From: an uncultured Spartobacteria bacterium
Lineage (GTDB): Bacteria > Verrucomicrobiota > Verrucomicrobiia > Chthoniobacterales > Chthoniobacteraceae
DNA: 55,275 nucleotides
NCBI GenBank assembly: GCA_903919125.1
Contig: CAIXGS010000032.1
Location: forward strand, 1 to 55,275
Direction: 5' to 3'
In this document: in pieces, positions 37,119 through 45,399 of the stretch
Layout of the letters: every line of letters begins with the position of its first letter
How positions within the stretch are numbered: position 1 is the first letter of the stretch
Program-made: the position numbers and the translations under genes
Notes under the pieces: model-generated
Database searches by the model: none
What the model was told of the DNA's origin: nothing
The model's input: only the letters and a program-made list of their open reading frames with translations

Positions 37119-37889
37119 CTATGCTGCGAGCGTGTCTAGCACCTCATTGCGACAAGACCATAGTATGGGTTCCGCCCCACAGTTCCGAAAAGCGTCGATC
37201 ACTGAGGCCGAAACCCGACTTTGCGAGTCGTTCAGCATAGCGTAGAGTTTAGCGTCAGCCGGGCGAGTTTCTTTCGTGTCCATCCATTTGAACATGATGT
37301 CGCTCACCGCATCTTTCTTCGGGTTGGTGACTGCTTGCAGGATGCGTTCCGGTTCCCGTCGTGACTTTGGAATAACAAAGTCGAACATGTGGTCATACCC
37401 CGTCTTGCCAGAGAACTTGCATTTTGGCGTGTAGCGGATCTCCGCCTCATCAAGCCAGTGCTGTACATCTTCGTAGTAGAGGCTCTGCACCATGGGCACA
37501 GCGAGGTAGAACAAATCATTCACAGCCAACATCGCCTGCATCAGGTTGTGTTTGCGCAGGGGGAAATTTTCCGCCGTCGCCTGCACCATCAGCCGATCGC
37601 GTTCATCGAGGTGGATGCCGAACCCAGCAAGCGTGCTTTTGAGCAATCCCTGCCGTTTCGGCGTATCCAACGGGCAGCCTGAGATTTGTAGGTCAGTGAG
37701 CGTGTAACCGTCGTCGGTGAGCAAGAAGCCCTCGCCCTGCCTTCGCACATAAATTTGCAGGCAATCGTTGTGACGGTCGAGGTGCGGCGTGGTAATTTCC
37801 GTCCAGTCACCTTTCAATTGTTTGAGCACAGTCTTATCTTTAATCCAGCGGACGTAGTCATCCACCATTTTGCTGATCTCGTCGCTCAT
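37119..37889 (-). CDS. DUF1828/DUF1829-like protein
   Basis: A 256-residue protein. The ATG at 37889 (MSDEISKMVDDYVRW) is chosen because it overlaps the stop of the preceding gene (ATGA). The conserved block ITTPHLDRHNDCLQIYVRR, then FLLTDDGYTLTDLQ, and later NFPLRKHNLMQAMLAVNDLF followed by FDFVIPKSRREPERIL, matches my memory of DUF1828/DUF1829 proteins. The biochemical function is unknown. It lies inside the restriction operon between hsdS and hsdR and is coupled to the gene before it, which suggests a two-protein accessory system. Confidence 0.7.
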   Translation of the reverse strand: MSDEISKMVDDYVRWIKDKTVLKQLKGDWTEITTPHLDRHNDCLQIYVRRQGEGFLLTDDGYTLTDLQISGCPLDTPKRQGLLKSTLAGFGIHLDERDRLMVQATAENFPLRKHNLMQAMLAVNDLFYLAVPMVQSLYYEDVQHWLDEAEIRYTPKCKFSGKTGYDHMFDFVIPKSRREPERILQAVTNPKKDAVSDIMFKWMDTKETRPADAKLYAMLNDSQSRVSASVIDAFRNCGAEPILWSCRNEVLDTLAA

Positions 37890-38329
37890 ACAAAAAGTCC
37901 TTTTTCCAGTTTGGGTCTGGTCACAACCTTGCAAAAGTCCATAAGTTCATGGAACGTTTTCCAAGGATCGGTCGGGTCACTAACCCAGTCCGGTAGGCTT
38001 TCCGCCCATTTTGTACCGTATCCCTCTCGATGGAAATGGATGTGCGGACAGGGGATTTCCGTGTCGTCCGGATTGCGGTGAGGCGGCCCATCGAGATCGA
38101 TACGCACCAGTACCACCGCTACGCGGCCCCGGTTTTGCAGAGTCGCTTTGGTCAGCCGGATACTCGCTCGTGTCACATCGAACAAAAATTCTTCATGCCG
38201 ATTGTCGGAATGGAGTTGGAGCGTCAGTTTTCCACCAGTGCCATCGGGGAAGACATGCAACTCCTCCCCCGCATGTTTGGGCATCGCAAGCAGGCTGTCC
38301 GCTTCATGTTGGGGGAAATCGTTGCTCAT
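37886..38329 (-). CDS. DUF6978-like protein
   Basis: A 147-residue protein with the pattern GGKLTLQLHSDNRHEEFLFD, then RASIRLTKATLQNRGR, RIDLDGPPHRNPDDTEIPCPHIHFHREGYG (in pieces) and WKTFHELMDFCKV. This resembles the small family that usually precedes DUF1828 proteins. It starts 41 bp after hsdS and overlaps the DUF1828-like gene by four bases. A conserved His-rich CPHIHFHREG motif could hold a metal or an active site. The domain number is given from memory and should be treated as tentative. Confidence 0.6.
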   Translation of the reverse strand: MSNDFPQHEADSLLAMPKHAGEELHVFPDGTGGKLTLQLHSDNRHEEFLFDVTRASIRLTKATLQNRGRVAVVLVRIDLDGPPHRNPDDTEIPCPHIHFHREGYGTKWAESLPDWVSDPTDPWKTFHELMDFCKVVTRPKLEKGLFV

Positions 38330-38370
38330 GGCGGTAAAAATAGAACAAAGGGTCTACTTATGGATTTACC

Positions 38371-39660
38371 TTACTTGACGCTCAACTCCCCGCTCAGCAG
38401 CCGCGGCAGCAGCGTGTCGCGTAAGGCGGCGAGAGTGCGGGATTGGTCGATGTTTCTGTTGATCTGGTCGAACATCGGTTTGGCGTTGGCGCTGAAGGAT
38501 TCGACCAGTTTTGATGTTGGAATAATTGTCTTCATCTCCAGCACGCTTTCGGGGCGAATGCGCTGATGGCTGCCAGTAGTGCCTGTGACGAGCGTGCCGT
38601 AAGTCGAGGCAAAGGCGGTGCTGGTGAAAAGCGAGAAAAGGAACTCTCTCGAATAACCCGGGCGCGGCGACGAGACGATGAACTCGGTGGAGCAAGCTGA
38701 GCGACGTGTCGCGTGGAGGTCAGGCAGCCAGATGCGCGGGATGTGCGGATTAAGTTTTGAGAGGAGCACGCTACTGCGGGAGACGAGGAGCTTATTGCTC
38801 ATGATGGTGCTGCCGAGTTCTACTTTCGGCGTCCGTCCTTCATCAAAAGCGGGAAGACTGTAGTGATCGAACGTCTCGTGTGGAAATTCGCCGGGATTTA
38901 TCGATGAGCGGCTGAACTCCGAAACCTCGGCGACTCGTCCCACGCGCCACCCCTTCGGAATCAGCCCGAGTTCTGAGTCCACGAACTCGCTGGGGAAGAG
39001 GGCGGCAGTTTCCGAGTCCATGGCAGCGGGAGCGCGGCCTTCGCTTTTGGCGTGGACGGGGTCGAAATCCACGAACCAGCTTTGGAACAGCGCCCGCGCC
39101 ATCGCCTCCAGCGTCGCGTTCATGCGGCGGTTCAGCTCGATCTTGTCGTCCAACGCCCCAAGAATCGACGCGATTGCGCGTTGCTCGGGGAGTGGGGGCA
39201 TTGAAATCTCCAATGCCTCTATCATTAACTTTGTCAGTGCGTTACGGGTGGCACCAGCGGACGCAAGCGCAAGTAGGCGATCCTGCATCGATTCAGAAAC
39301 GAGGACATAACGAAGAAACCGAGCATCTGCTTCTGCGGCCCTCGGCCGAATGATTGCTACATGCTGATTGACTCTAGCAGGAAGAACGTCGAGTGCCACT
39401 TGGCAGCACCGAGCAACTGAGTCGCCAGTAATGTTGAGTAGAACATCGTCCGGCTGAACTTCTACATTGGATAGTTCCTCAGCTTGAGCGTCGTCGATGA
39501 ATGCTAACCCATTACGATGGAAGCCAGCGTTGTAGATGTTTTGGCTGCGGATTAATGAGGTGGCTCCGCCTTTGTACGCATCTTTCCCGCCTCGTGGCGT
39601 CGCGCCGCTTCCAATCTTGCTGCAGATGCTACCCAGTCTGACAGTGCGATTACCCGCCAT
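38371..39660 (-). CDS. hsdS: Type I restriction enzyme specificity subunit
   Basis: A 429-residue specificity subunit with two target-recognition domains, each followed by a helical spacer. The first half ends MPPLPEQRAIASILGALDDK and the second ends near LAALRDTLLPRLLSGELSVK, both classic HsdS signatures. The ATG at 39660 (MAGNRTVRLGS) is used because the longer frame only shadows the MNT gene. It overlaps the MNT gene by 11 bp. It determines the split DNA sequence that the M and R subunits act on. That sequence cannot be predicted here. Confidence 0.93.
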   Translation of the reverse strand: MAGNRTVRLGSICSKIGSGATPRGGKDAYKGGATSLIRSQNIYNAGFHRNGLAFIDDAQAEELSNVEVQPDDVLLNITGDSVARCCQVALDVLPARVNQHVAIIRPRAAEADARFLRYVLVSESMQDRLLALASAGATRNALTKLMIEALEISMPPLPEQRAIASILGALDDKIELNRRMNATLEAMARALFQSWFVDFDPVHAKSEGRAPAAMDSETAALFPSEFVDSELGLIPKGWRVGRVAEVSEFSRSSINPGEFPHETFDHYSLPAFDEGRTPKVELGSTIMSNKLLVSRSSVLLSKLNPHIPRIWLPDLHATRRSACSTEFIVSSPRPGYSREFLFSLFTSTAFASTYGTLVTGTTGSHQRIRPESVLEMKTIIPTSKLVESFSANAKPMFDQINRNIDQSRTLAALRDTLLPRLLSGELSVK

Positions 39661-40006
39661 ACTCAAGCCCTCCCCGGTTTGCGTGGCTGGCCTCCTGCGA
39701 CTCCGCATCCTGCAGGACCACATATTCTTTGCGGATGATTTCGTGAAACTTCTCCGGAACCTCGTCCCAGACATGTAGATCCACCACAAAGGGCAGGTTG
39801 CTCTCGGAAAGCGCCTCTCTGAGTTCGCCCACCAATCTGCGCTGGGATGGAGAGGTGAATGCCACCAGATCCAAGTCCGAGTTAGGACGGGCGGTGTGCC
39901 TGACACGGGAACCGTAGGCCCAGACGGCTGCCCCGGGAATGAAACGGCGCAGAAACGCAAGCAGCGTCTCCCGTTGGGCATCGGTCATGTCAATCGTTGC
40001 GGTCAT
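39650..40006 (-). CDS. MNT nucleotidyltransferase antitoxin (MntA-like)
   Basis: A 118-residue minimal nucleotidyltransferase with the complete GSx10DxD signature: Gly32-Ser33, then Asp44 and Asp46 in GSRVRHTARPNSDLDL. MntA-type proteins add AMP to a tyrosine of the HEPN partner and so silence it. It overlaps the HEPN gene by four bases (ATGA) and hsdS by 11 bases. The pair sits in the middle of the hsd operon, so its expression is tied to the restriction system. Confidence 0.85.
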   Translation of the reverse strand: MTATIDMTDAQRETLLAFLRRFIPGAAVWAYGSRVRHTARPNSDLDLVAFTSPSQRRLVGELREALSESNLPFVVDLHVWDEVPEKFHEIIRKEYVVLQDAESQEASHANRGGLEYGG

Positions 40007-40425
40007 TGCCAGCTGGTTCCACTCATGGTTTGGTAGAGGTCAATCGCGTCCTTGAGGAAGTCTTCCACCGAGGCAAGTGTGGAGGACGCCTTCTCACCGC
40101 TATAGTCATGCGCGGTATCCGTGCGTGCGTCCGCGTAATCCAACCACCGCTCAACGGGCGAAGACAACAGTCCGTTCTGGCCCGCCAGCTTGAGGATCGG
40201 CTTCGGACTGCTCGGCACCTCCGTCAATCCCAACTCTTCGATTAGGTAGCGTTTGACGTCCTTCCAGAGAGTGTCGTAGCAAGTTTCAAATCTTTGGATC
40301 ACCGACTCCGCGATGGCTTCCCGATCCAATTCCGTTAGCTCGGGGCGATCTTGTGCCACCCGGTAATTTTGAAACTGAATTTCTAGGTGTTTCAGGGCCT
40401 TCTGCAGTTTGTCGTAGTCGATCAT
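40003..40425 (-). CDS. HEPN toxin (HI0074/HepT-like)
   Basis: A 140-residue helical HEPN protein of the nucleotidyltransferase-substrate-binding type. The catalytic RX4HXY motif is present as Arg101, His106 and Tyr108 in RTDTAHDYSG. In HepT toxins Arg and His cut RNA and the Tyr is the site of AMP addition by the MNT partner. It lies 85 bp after hsdM and is co-translated with the MNT gene. The N-terminal coiled-coil start (YDKLQKALKHLEIQFQNYR) is typical of the family. Confidence 0.83.
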   Translation of the reverse strand: MIDYDKLQKALKHLEIQFQNYRVAQDRPELTELDREAIAESVIQRFETCYDTLWKDVKRYLIEELGLTEVPSSPKPILKLAGQNGLLSSPVERWLDYADARTDTAHDYSGEKASSTLASVEDFLKDAIDLYQTMSGTSWQ

Positions 40426-40510
40426 GCCTGTTGCTCCTTAATTAGAGATTCCTGCCTCGGCTCCGCAGCTAAGGCGCCTTCTAGTTTAGAAAAAATCGCG
40501 TTGAATTAAC

Positions 40511-42079
40511 TCAGCAACTGCCAAACCCCAACCGCGTGAGGTTACCACGAATTGCGGACTCCAGCTTAGCGGATTCGGCGAATTGCGCATCCAATTCAGC
40601 CACGAGCCGGGACATTTTCGCCTCAAAAGGTTCGCCATCGTCCTCCAGATCCTCGGCTCCCACAAAGCGCCCGGGCGTGAGTACGTACCCGTGAGCGGCG
40701 ATTTCCTCCTTGGTGGCGCTCTTGCAGAATCCGGCGACATCCTCGTAGCCGTTTCCTTCCCGCCAGTGATGATAGGTGTCTGCCAGACGGCGAAGATCAC
40801 CATCCGAGAAGGCCTTCTGCGTTCTGGTGATCATGTGACCGAGCTTGCGGGCATCGATAAAAATAGTTTCGCCCACCCGCGAACGCAGATGCTTTCCAGA
40901 AGCAGAGACACCGCCTTTTTTGTCTTTTGTTAAAATCCAAATGCAGACTGGGATTTGTACGCCAAAAAATAGCTGGCCGGGCAGCGCCATCATGCAGTCC
41001 ACCACGTCGCCTTCGACCATGGACTTGCGTATGTCGCCTTCGCCGCTCTGGTTGGAGGACATCGAGCCGTTGGCCAAGACGACCGCGGCGTGTCCGTTAT
41101 GGGCGAGATGATGAACGATGTGTTGGAGCCATGCGAAGTTGGCGTTGCCTTCGGGCGGCACTCCAAAGCGCCAGCGGGCGTCGTCCTTGAGGAGATCTCC
41201 CGCCCAGTCTTTAATGTTGAAGGGCGGATTCGCGAGGATGGACTCAAAGCGTAAATCCGGGTGGGCATCTTTGAGGAGGGTGCCCTCATTATTCCACTGA
41301 ATGTTGGCGTTGATGTTGCGGATGGCCAAGTTCATCCGGGCCAGCCGATGGGTCTCGGGATTGCGTTCCTGTCCGTAGATGGCGATGTCGCCAATTTTAC
41401 CGGAGTGGGCCTGCACAAACTTCTGGCTTTGGATGAAGAAACCGCCCGTCCCGCAGCAAGGATCGTAGACCCGGCCGTGGAGCGGCTCAATCATGTCTAC
41501 GAGCAGCGCAACGATACCGCGGGGCGTGTACTGTTCGCCTCCCGTTCGGCCCTGCATAGCTGAAAATTCACCCAAGAAGAATTCGTAGACTCGGCCCAGC
41601 AGATCAAAGTCATCAGAGCTGCCCTTGAGATTGAGGTTGGTGAAATGGTCGATGAGGCCCCCGAGCATTTGGGAACTAAAATCGGGCTTACCGAAAATCT
41701 TCGGGAGGACGCCCCTCAGCGCATCGTTATCCCGCTCCAGCGAACGCATGGCGTCATCAAGCTGGCGGCCGATGTCGGAGGCGCGGGCGTTGGCGGCGAG
41801 TGTTCGCCAGCGGGCCTCCTCTGGCACCCAGTAGACGCCTTGGGAAAGGTACTCCTCTGAGTCGTGCGGATCGGCATGCGGCGTGTTGGTCAGCTCAGTG
41901 AACTTGGCTTCAAACGCCACCGAGAGGTAACGCAGAAACACCAACCCAAGGGAGACGTGCATGTAGTCGCTGGGCGGCACGGCTCCTCGCATCTTGTCGG
42001 CGGCCTCCCAAAGTTGGGCTTCGAGAGACTTGGCGGATGCGACTTCGGTGGCTTTCTTGGAATTTGCGGGACGTGCCAT
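40511..42079 (-). CDS. hsdM: Type I restriction enzyme DNA methyltransferase subunit
   Basis: A 522-residue N6-adenine methyltransferase. The ATG at 42079 (MARPANSKKATEV) is preferred; the upstream codons add seven residues with no family support. The N-terminal HsdM helical domain has DYMHVSLGLVFLRYLS. Motif I is YDPCCGTGGFF and the catalytic motif IV is ANPPFNIKDW. It methylates host DNA at the site chosen by HsdS, protecting it from HsdR. It begins the core of the restriction operon, 75 bp after a small gene of unknown role. Confidence 0.95.
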   Translation of the reverse strand: MARPANSKKATEVASAKSLEAQLWEAADKMRGAVPPSDYMHVSLGLVFLRYLSVAFEAKFTELTNTPHADPHDSEEYLSQGVYWVPEEARWRTLAANARASDIGRQLDDAMRSLERDNDALRGVLPKIFGKPDFSSQMLGGLIDHFTNLNLKGSSDDFDLLGRVYEFFLGEFSAMQGRTGGEQYTPRGIVALLVDMIEPLHGRVYDPCCGTGGFFIQSQKFVQAHSGKIGDIAIYGQERNPETHRLARMNLAIRNINANIQWNNEGTLLKDAHPDLRFESILANPPFNIKDWAGDLLKDDARWRFGVPPEGNANFAWLQHIVHHLAHNGHAAVVLANGSMSSNQSGEGDIRKSMVEGDVVDCMMALPGQLFFGVQIPVCIWILTKDKKGGVSASGKHLRSRVGETIFIDARKLGHMITRTQKAFSDGDLRRLADTYHHWREGNGYEDVAGFCKSATKEEIAAHGYVLTPGRFVGAEDLEDDGEPFEAKMSRLVAELDAQFAESAKLESAIRGNLTRLGFGSC

Positions 42080-42154
42080 GGGGTGGCGGTCATTAAGCAA
42101 TGAAAAAGCTGTCGGATCAATGTTTTGAGAACAAAGACATCCGCAGAAACGGGT

Positions 42155-42574
42155 TCAGATGCCCCTCAAAAACTCCCTGTATGCCGCATATTCACTCTTT
42201 CTCAGATCATACTTCCATCGCTTCATGAGACCCCTAAACATCTTGCGACCAGCCTCCTTCGGGTCGGTGACACTTTTGATCCGAGCGTCGGCACTCCACC
42301 CGAAGTTTTCCCAGTTGTCGTCCCAAGTGATTCGGAATAAGCCCCAGTCATACTCCGGGCCTTCCCAAGGCATAAGGTAGTAATAATCCTCGATGCCCCA
42401 CGCCAGCCCGGGGGAAGAATCAAGCTGACTGTTGATCTCCCCGAGGAAGATGCACCGAGCCGGGATCTTATCCTGCAAGAATTCAAGTTCCTCGCACATT
42501 CCATCTGGCTGCTCTTCCTCAGAGTCCCCGACGGCAAAGGGTAGATCAAAAGATCCAAAGGTGATTCTGCTCAT
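42155..42574 (-). CDS. Unknown acidic protein
   Basis: A 139-residue protein rich in Trp, Asp and Glu (PWEGPEYDWGLFRITWDDNW), starting MSRITFGSFDLPFAVGDSEE. No family is recognised. It lies 11 bp after the DUF3293-like gene and 75 bp before hsdM on the same strand. An acidic aromatic surface can mimic DNA or bind a basic partner, but that is speculation. Confidence 0.55.
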   Translation of the reverse strand: MSRITFGSFDLPFAVGDSEEEQPDGMCEELEFLQDKIPARCIFLGEINSQLDSSPGLAWGIEDYYYLMPWEGPEYDWGLFRITWDDNWENFGWSADARIKSVTDPKEAGRKMFRGLMKRWKYDLRKSEYAAYREFLRGI

Positions 42575-42585
42575 TTTTCGTCAGT

Positions 42586-42975
42586 CTAAGCGCCTTTTAC
42601 GCGGGCTTGAAATTGTCCGATGGACTGGCGTTCCGGGGTTTCGCAGCTCATGATAAACGTCTCCCCTCCAACGATCTCGATGACGGCGTTTTGGCCATAT
42701 TCGCGACCGATTTGGACCGCCCGCTCCGATGGGACGCCGATAATACCCCGACTGGCTTCTCGATGAGTGAGATCTGCTGAGCATCCGGTAATCGGAAAAT
42801 GCTCGAACTGTTCCTGTGTAAGCTGGGCGCGAAGGCGGCCGTCGGCCTCACGGTTTTGCGACTCCGAAACAATCCGCTTCGGGTTCCAAGCAGTGATGAT
42901 GTGAAAGTCCAACGGCCATCCCGCAACTGGGGGCGTGCCGATGAAAACGGTTTCTCGGTATTCTGGAAGAATCAT
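42586..42975 (-). CDS. DUF3293-like protein
   Basis: A 129-residue protein with FHIITAWNPKRIVSESQNREAD, split by position 45, then LTQEQFEHFPITGCSADLTHREASRGI and QNAVIEIVGGETFIM. This pattern (ITAxNP...S...N...L...E.S) resembles DUF3293, a small family of unknown function common in bacteria. It is 121 bp after a Tat-leader gene and part of the minus-strand cargo block. Confidence 0.6.
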   Translation of the reverse strand: MILPEYRETVFIGTPPVAGWPLDFHIITAWNPKRIVSESQNREADGRLRAQLTQEQFEHFPITGCSADLTHREASRGIIGVPSERAVQIGREYGQNAVIEIVGGETFIMSCETPERQSIGQFQARVKGA

Positions 42976-43096
42976 GAGGTTCTTTGGGTGAGGTGTTTTC
43001 TTGAAAGGTAACTTCCTGCGCTCGTTTTGCTGGTTTCTTGAGACTCTGGCTTTTTTCCCGCAGAATATGGTGCGGCAGTTTGGCTTGTCCCGTTGC

Positions 43097-43729
43097 TCAA
43101 GCCTCTGGGATTTCGATTCGAACGTTGGTGTTCAGTTCGTTCAAGCGGTGCTGGAGGCAGGCGAGAGTCGCGAAGTCTGGTGCCTCAACGTAGGTCAGAT
43201 TGGATCCCGGTCGGTCCCCTTCAATGAAACCAAGGCGACCAAGGGGATCGCCAGTGAATCCTTTCGGTGTATCACCAAGCGGAAGACTAGATAGATACGA
43301 GAAAGCTAAGGCCATTGGGCTTTCGATCAAATTGTAGTCACATTCAAAGTAATGATCTAAAGCCCATCCGGTGACTGGGCTATCTACAGGGATCCGCGGT
43401 TTTCGAGTACCATCGGAACGAGACCATCCCAAGAACTCCTCCAGAAACGCGAGGTGCTCTTTGGGGTTGTCCAAGTTTATCCCACGATCTTGCGCGAACT
43501 CCCCCCAAGTCGGGACGTCCGGTTTCTGATCGGGGTCGCCGTAGTGCAGAATGTAATCTCCGTATTTACGGATAGCGTAAATCGTGGAGTAATTGTTCGA
43601 AACTGGCGGGACTATCAACGGCTTCTCTTGTAGGACGCATGTATCACGAATCAGTCTTGCCACAGGTGCAGGAATGAGGATGGCGCCAACGGAGATTCCG
43701 AAAATCGAAAGAAAATCACGGCGGTTCAT
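43097..43729 (-). CDS. Tat-exported protein of unknown function
   Basis: A 210-residue protein. The ATG at 43729 is chosen because it gives a clear Tat leader, MNRRDFLSIFGISVGAILIP. The mature part contains STIYAIRKYGDYILHYGDPD, TGWALDHYFECDYNLIESPM and a C-terminal APDFATLACLQHRLNELNTN. I do not recognise the family. A folded exported protein is unusual cargo for a small integrative element. It is on the same strand as the restriction operon but separated by 121 bp from the next gene. Confidence 0.6.
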   Translation of the reverse strand: MNRRDFLSIFGISVGAILIPAPVARLIRDTCVLQEKPLIVPPVSNNYSTIYAIRKYGDYILHYGDPDQKPDVPTWGEFAQDRGINLDNPKEHLAFLEEFLGWSRSDGTRKPRIPVDSPVTGWALDHYFECDYNLIESPMALAFSYLSSLPLGDTPKGFTGDPLGRLGFIEGDRPGSNLTYVEAPDFATLACLQHRLNELNTNVRIEIPEA

Positions 43730-43758
43730 ATGGTACGTGTTTGGGCAAACGGGGCGCT

Positions 43759-43956
43759 TTACCTGACAGATGAGAATTGGGTGTCTCTGATGGACCTCGC
43801 CGCCTTGACGCTGCGAGTGTGAAGGCTCAGCCGAACTCTGCGCTTGGTGTAGTCCTGTAGGTGCTCGGTGTAGTGGAGCCACCAAGTGCCGTTGTTGTTC
43901 CAGAGGTGGTGGTTCAGGTTGCTACCGATGCGGATGGCGATCTTTGAGGTTTTCAT
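43759..43956 (-). CDS. Orphan integrase N-terminal-type domain (65 residues)
   Basis: The product starts MKTSKIAIRIGSNLNHHLWN, and its core NNNGTWWLHYTEHLQDYTKR, then RVRLSLHTRSVKAARSIRD, looks like the arm-binding domain at the start of tyrosine recombinases. No catalytic domain follows; the frame stops and a Tat-leader gene begins 29 bp later. It could be a fossil of an older integrase or a small independent DNA-binding protein. Confidence 0.5.
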   Translation of the reverse strand: MKTSKIAIRIGSNLNHHLWNNNGTWWLHYTEHLQDYTKRRVRLSLHTRSVKAARSIRDTQFSSVR

Positions 43957-43995
43957 GGTGCGTGTGGGAGTTGGCACACCAGAAATCCGGGCAAC

Positions 43996-44035
43996 AAAAA
44001 ACCGCCGATCCCAATCAGGAAGCGGCGGTAAAGGC
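43996..44035 (-). terminator. Rho-independent terminator
   Basis: On the minus strand ACCGCCG and CGGCGGT form a 7-bp stem around a 17-nt interior, followed by TTTTTTG. It lies about 370 bp past the Clp N-domain gene and just before the orphan integrase-like gene. Confidence 0.7.
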
Positions 44036-44405
44036 GCGGAGAGATTTTTGTTCAGCGGATTACTCCCCGCTGCGCATCGAGAGGCACTCGCCCCTCAGCC
44101 ACCGTAGGATTTCTCCGTCCCCGGTTGGCAGCACTGGTTACCCAATGCGTTCCTGATGTGGGGTCGAGTACAGCAGAGCCGCAAAAAAGAGGCAACGAAT
44201 TCCTGTGTCATAAATTCGGAAGCCGTGTCGGAAGAACGAATTTAATTCCGCCAAAATTAGCGATGCGCCGAGAGCCGGAGCCTATTTCCGGGAATTTAGG
44301 CAGGCGAAATTAATTTCCCCGACGGAAATTCAATTTTCCAGCATGGCCAGTCAAATGTATTTTAAGGAGCTCCGGACGAGGATTTTAAAAATCGCCTCAC
44401 AGGAA
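44036..44405. other. Gap with possible minus-strand small RNA
   Basis: There is no credible gene. The minus strand between ~44200 and the terminator is GC-rich with several short complementary runs, so a terminated small RNA or a long 3' UTR is possible. The section 44220-44400 is AT-rich and featureless apart from TTAATTT runs. Confidence 0.3.
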
Positions 44406-45239
44406 TTAATGATGCCCTCCGTGCGGCATCTGCGAGGGGTGCGCTAAACCCGTGCTGTCTGACTTATTCAGGCCTCCTGCAATCAGTTCGGAGGGAACAT
44501 TAGAAGCATGCGTCTCACGATGCTCCCAGAATTTGATTAGTGAGCATCTCGCGATAAAGATCGTCTTACCGTCGGTTTGTTCTAACTCTAGGAAGTCAGA
44601 GAAAATATCAGATTCGCCTTTTTTTAAGAGAGTTGTGACACCGTTGAATAGAACGTTTCTATAGGCAATTTGCACATCTCCCTCCATGCAATAGATATCG
44701 TAGCGCTTACTTGTATTCACCACTTCGGACTGAGGTTTCTGTGATTGCGGCTGCTGCCCTGTGGTTACAGCGCTTGCCGATGAGCAATTGGGATCCAGTT
44801 CCCTAAAAATGAGATCTCTGACAATGCTTGTATTCACCCATAGGCTTTTCAGTACTCGAGCGGCAATACTTTCGTCTTCAATGAGTAATCCAAGAAGAAG
44901 ATGCTCCGTCCCAATCGTCCCAATGCAAGTATTCTGGAGCGCCGCGGCTTCCTTTGCAGCCAGTGCCAAGGCTGTCTTTACACTCGACGTATAGGGAATC
45001 AGATCAGTCCCCGTTTCGTTGGGAGGTCTTTCCTTCTCGCTTTGCCTTTCGACCTCTACCCGCAAGCCTTCAAGATCAATTCCTAATTTCCGAAGGACAG
45101 TGATCGCGACGCCTTGTCCAAGTTCAATCAGACCACAGAGCAGGTGTTCGGTTCTTATGAAATCATGCCGTAAGCGCCTAGCTTCTTGGCGTGCAAGCGC
45201 CATCACTTTTTTGGCTCGAGGCGTAAATTCGTTTGTCAT
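44406..45239 (-). CDS. Stand-alone double Clp N-terminal domain protein
   Basis: A 277-residue protein. Residues 1-150 carry two Clp N motifs of the ClpC type: FTPRAKKVMALARQEARRLR with TEHLLCGLI, then SSVKTALALAAKEAAAL with GTEHLLLGLL. The AAA+ ATPase domains are absent. A Gln/Ser linker leads to a second domain (~180-245, YDIYCMEGDVQIAYRNVLFN) that I do not recognise. Clp N domains bind adaptors and substrates of Clp proteases, so this may act as an adaptor or decoy. It lies on the element between defence cargo and the Sel1 gene. Confidence 0.75.
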   Translation of the reverse strand: MTNEFTPRAKKVMALARQEARRLRHDFIRTEHLLCGLIELGQGVAITVLRKLGIDLEGLRVEVERQSEKERPPNETGTDLIPYTSSVKTALALAAKEAAALQNTCIGTIGTEHLLLGLLIEDESIAARVLKSLWVNTSIVRDLIFRELDPNCSSASAVTTGQQPQSQKPQSEVVNTSKRYDIYCMEGDVQIAYRNVLFNGVTTLLKKGESDIFSDFLELEQTDGKTIFIARCSLIKFWEHRETHASNVPSELIAGGLNKSDSTGLAHPSQMPHGGHH

Positions 45240-45399
45240 AATCTCATTCTATCTTGCCGCGATACGAAGGGGGGTGGAGATCATATAACGCTGAGATTTT
45301 GGCGGAGACCAATGCAAAACCCACGGACAACGTCTGCAATTGGCTGGACGCCACACAAGGAATCGGACAAAGACCAAATTTGTAAACTTCGCCCCAGTG

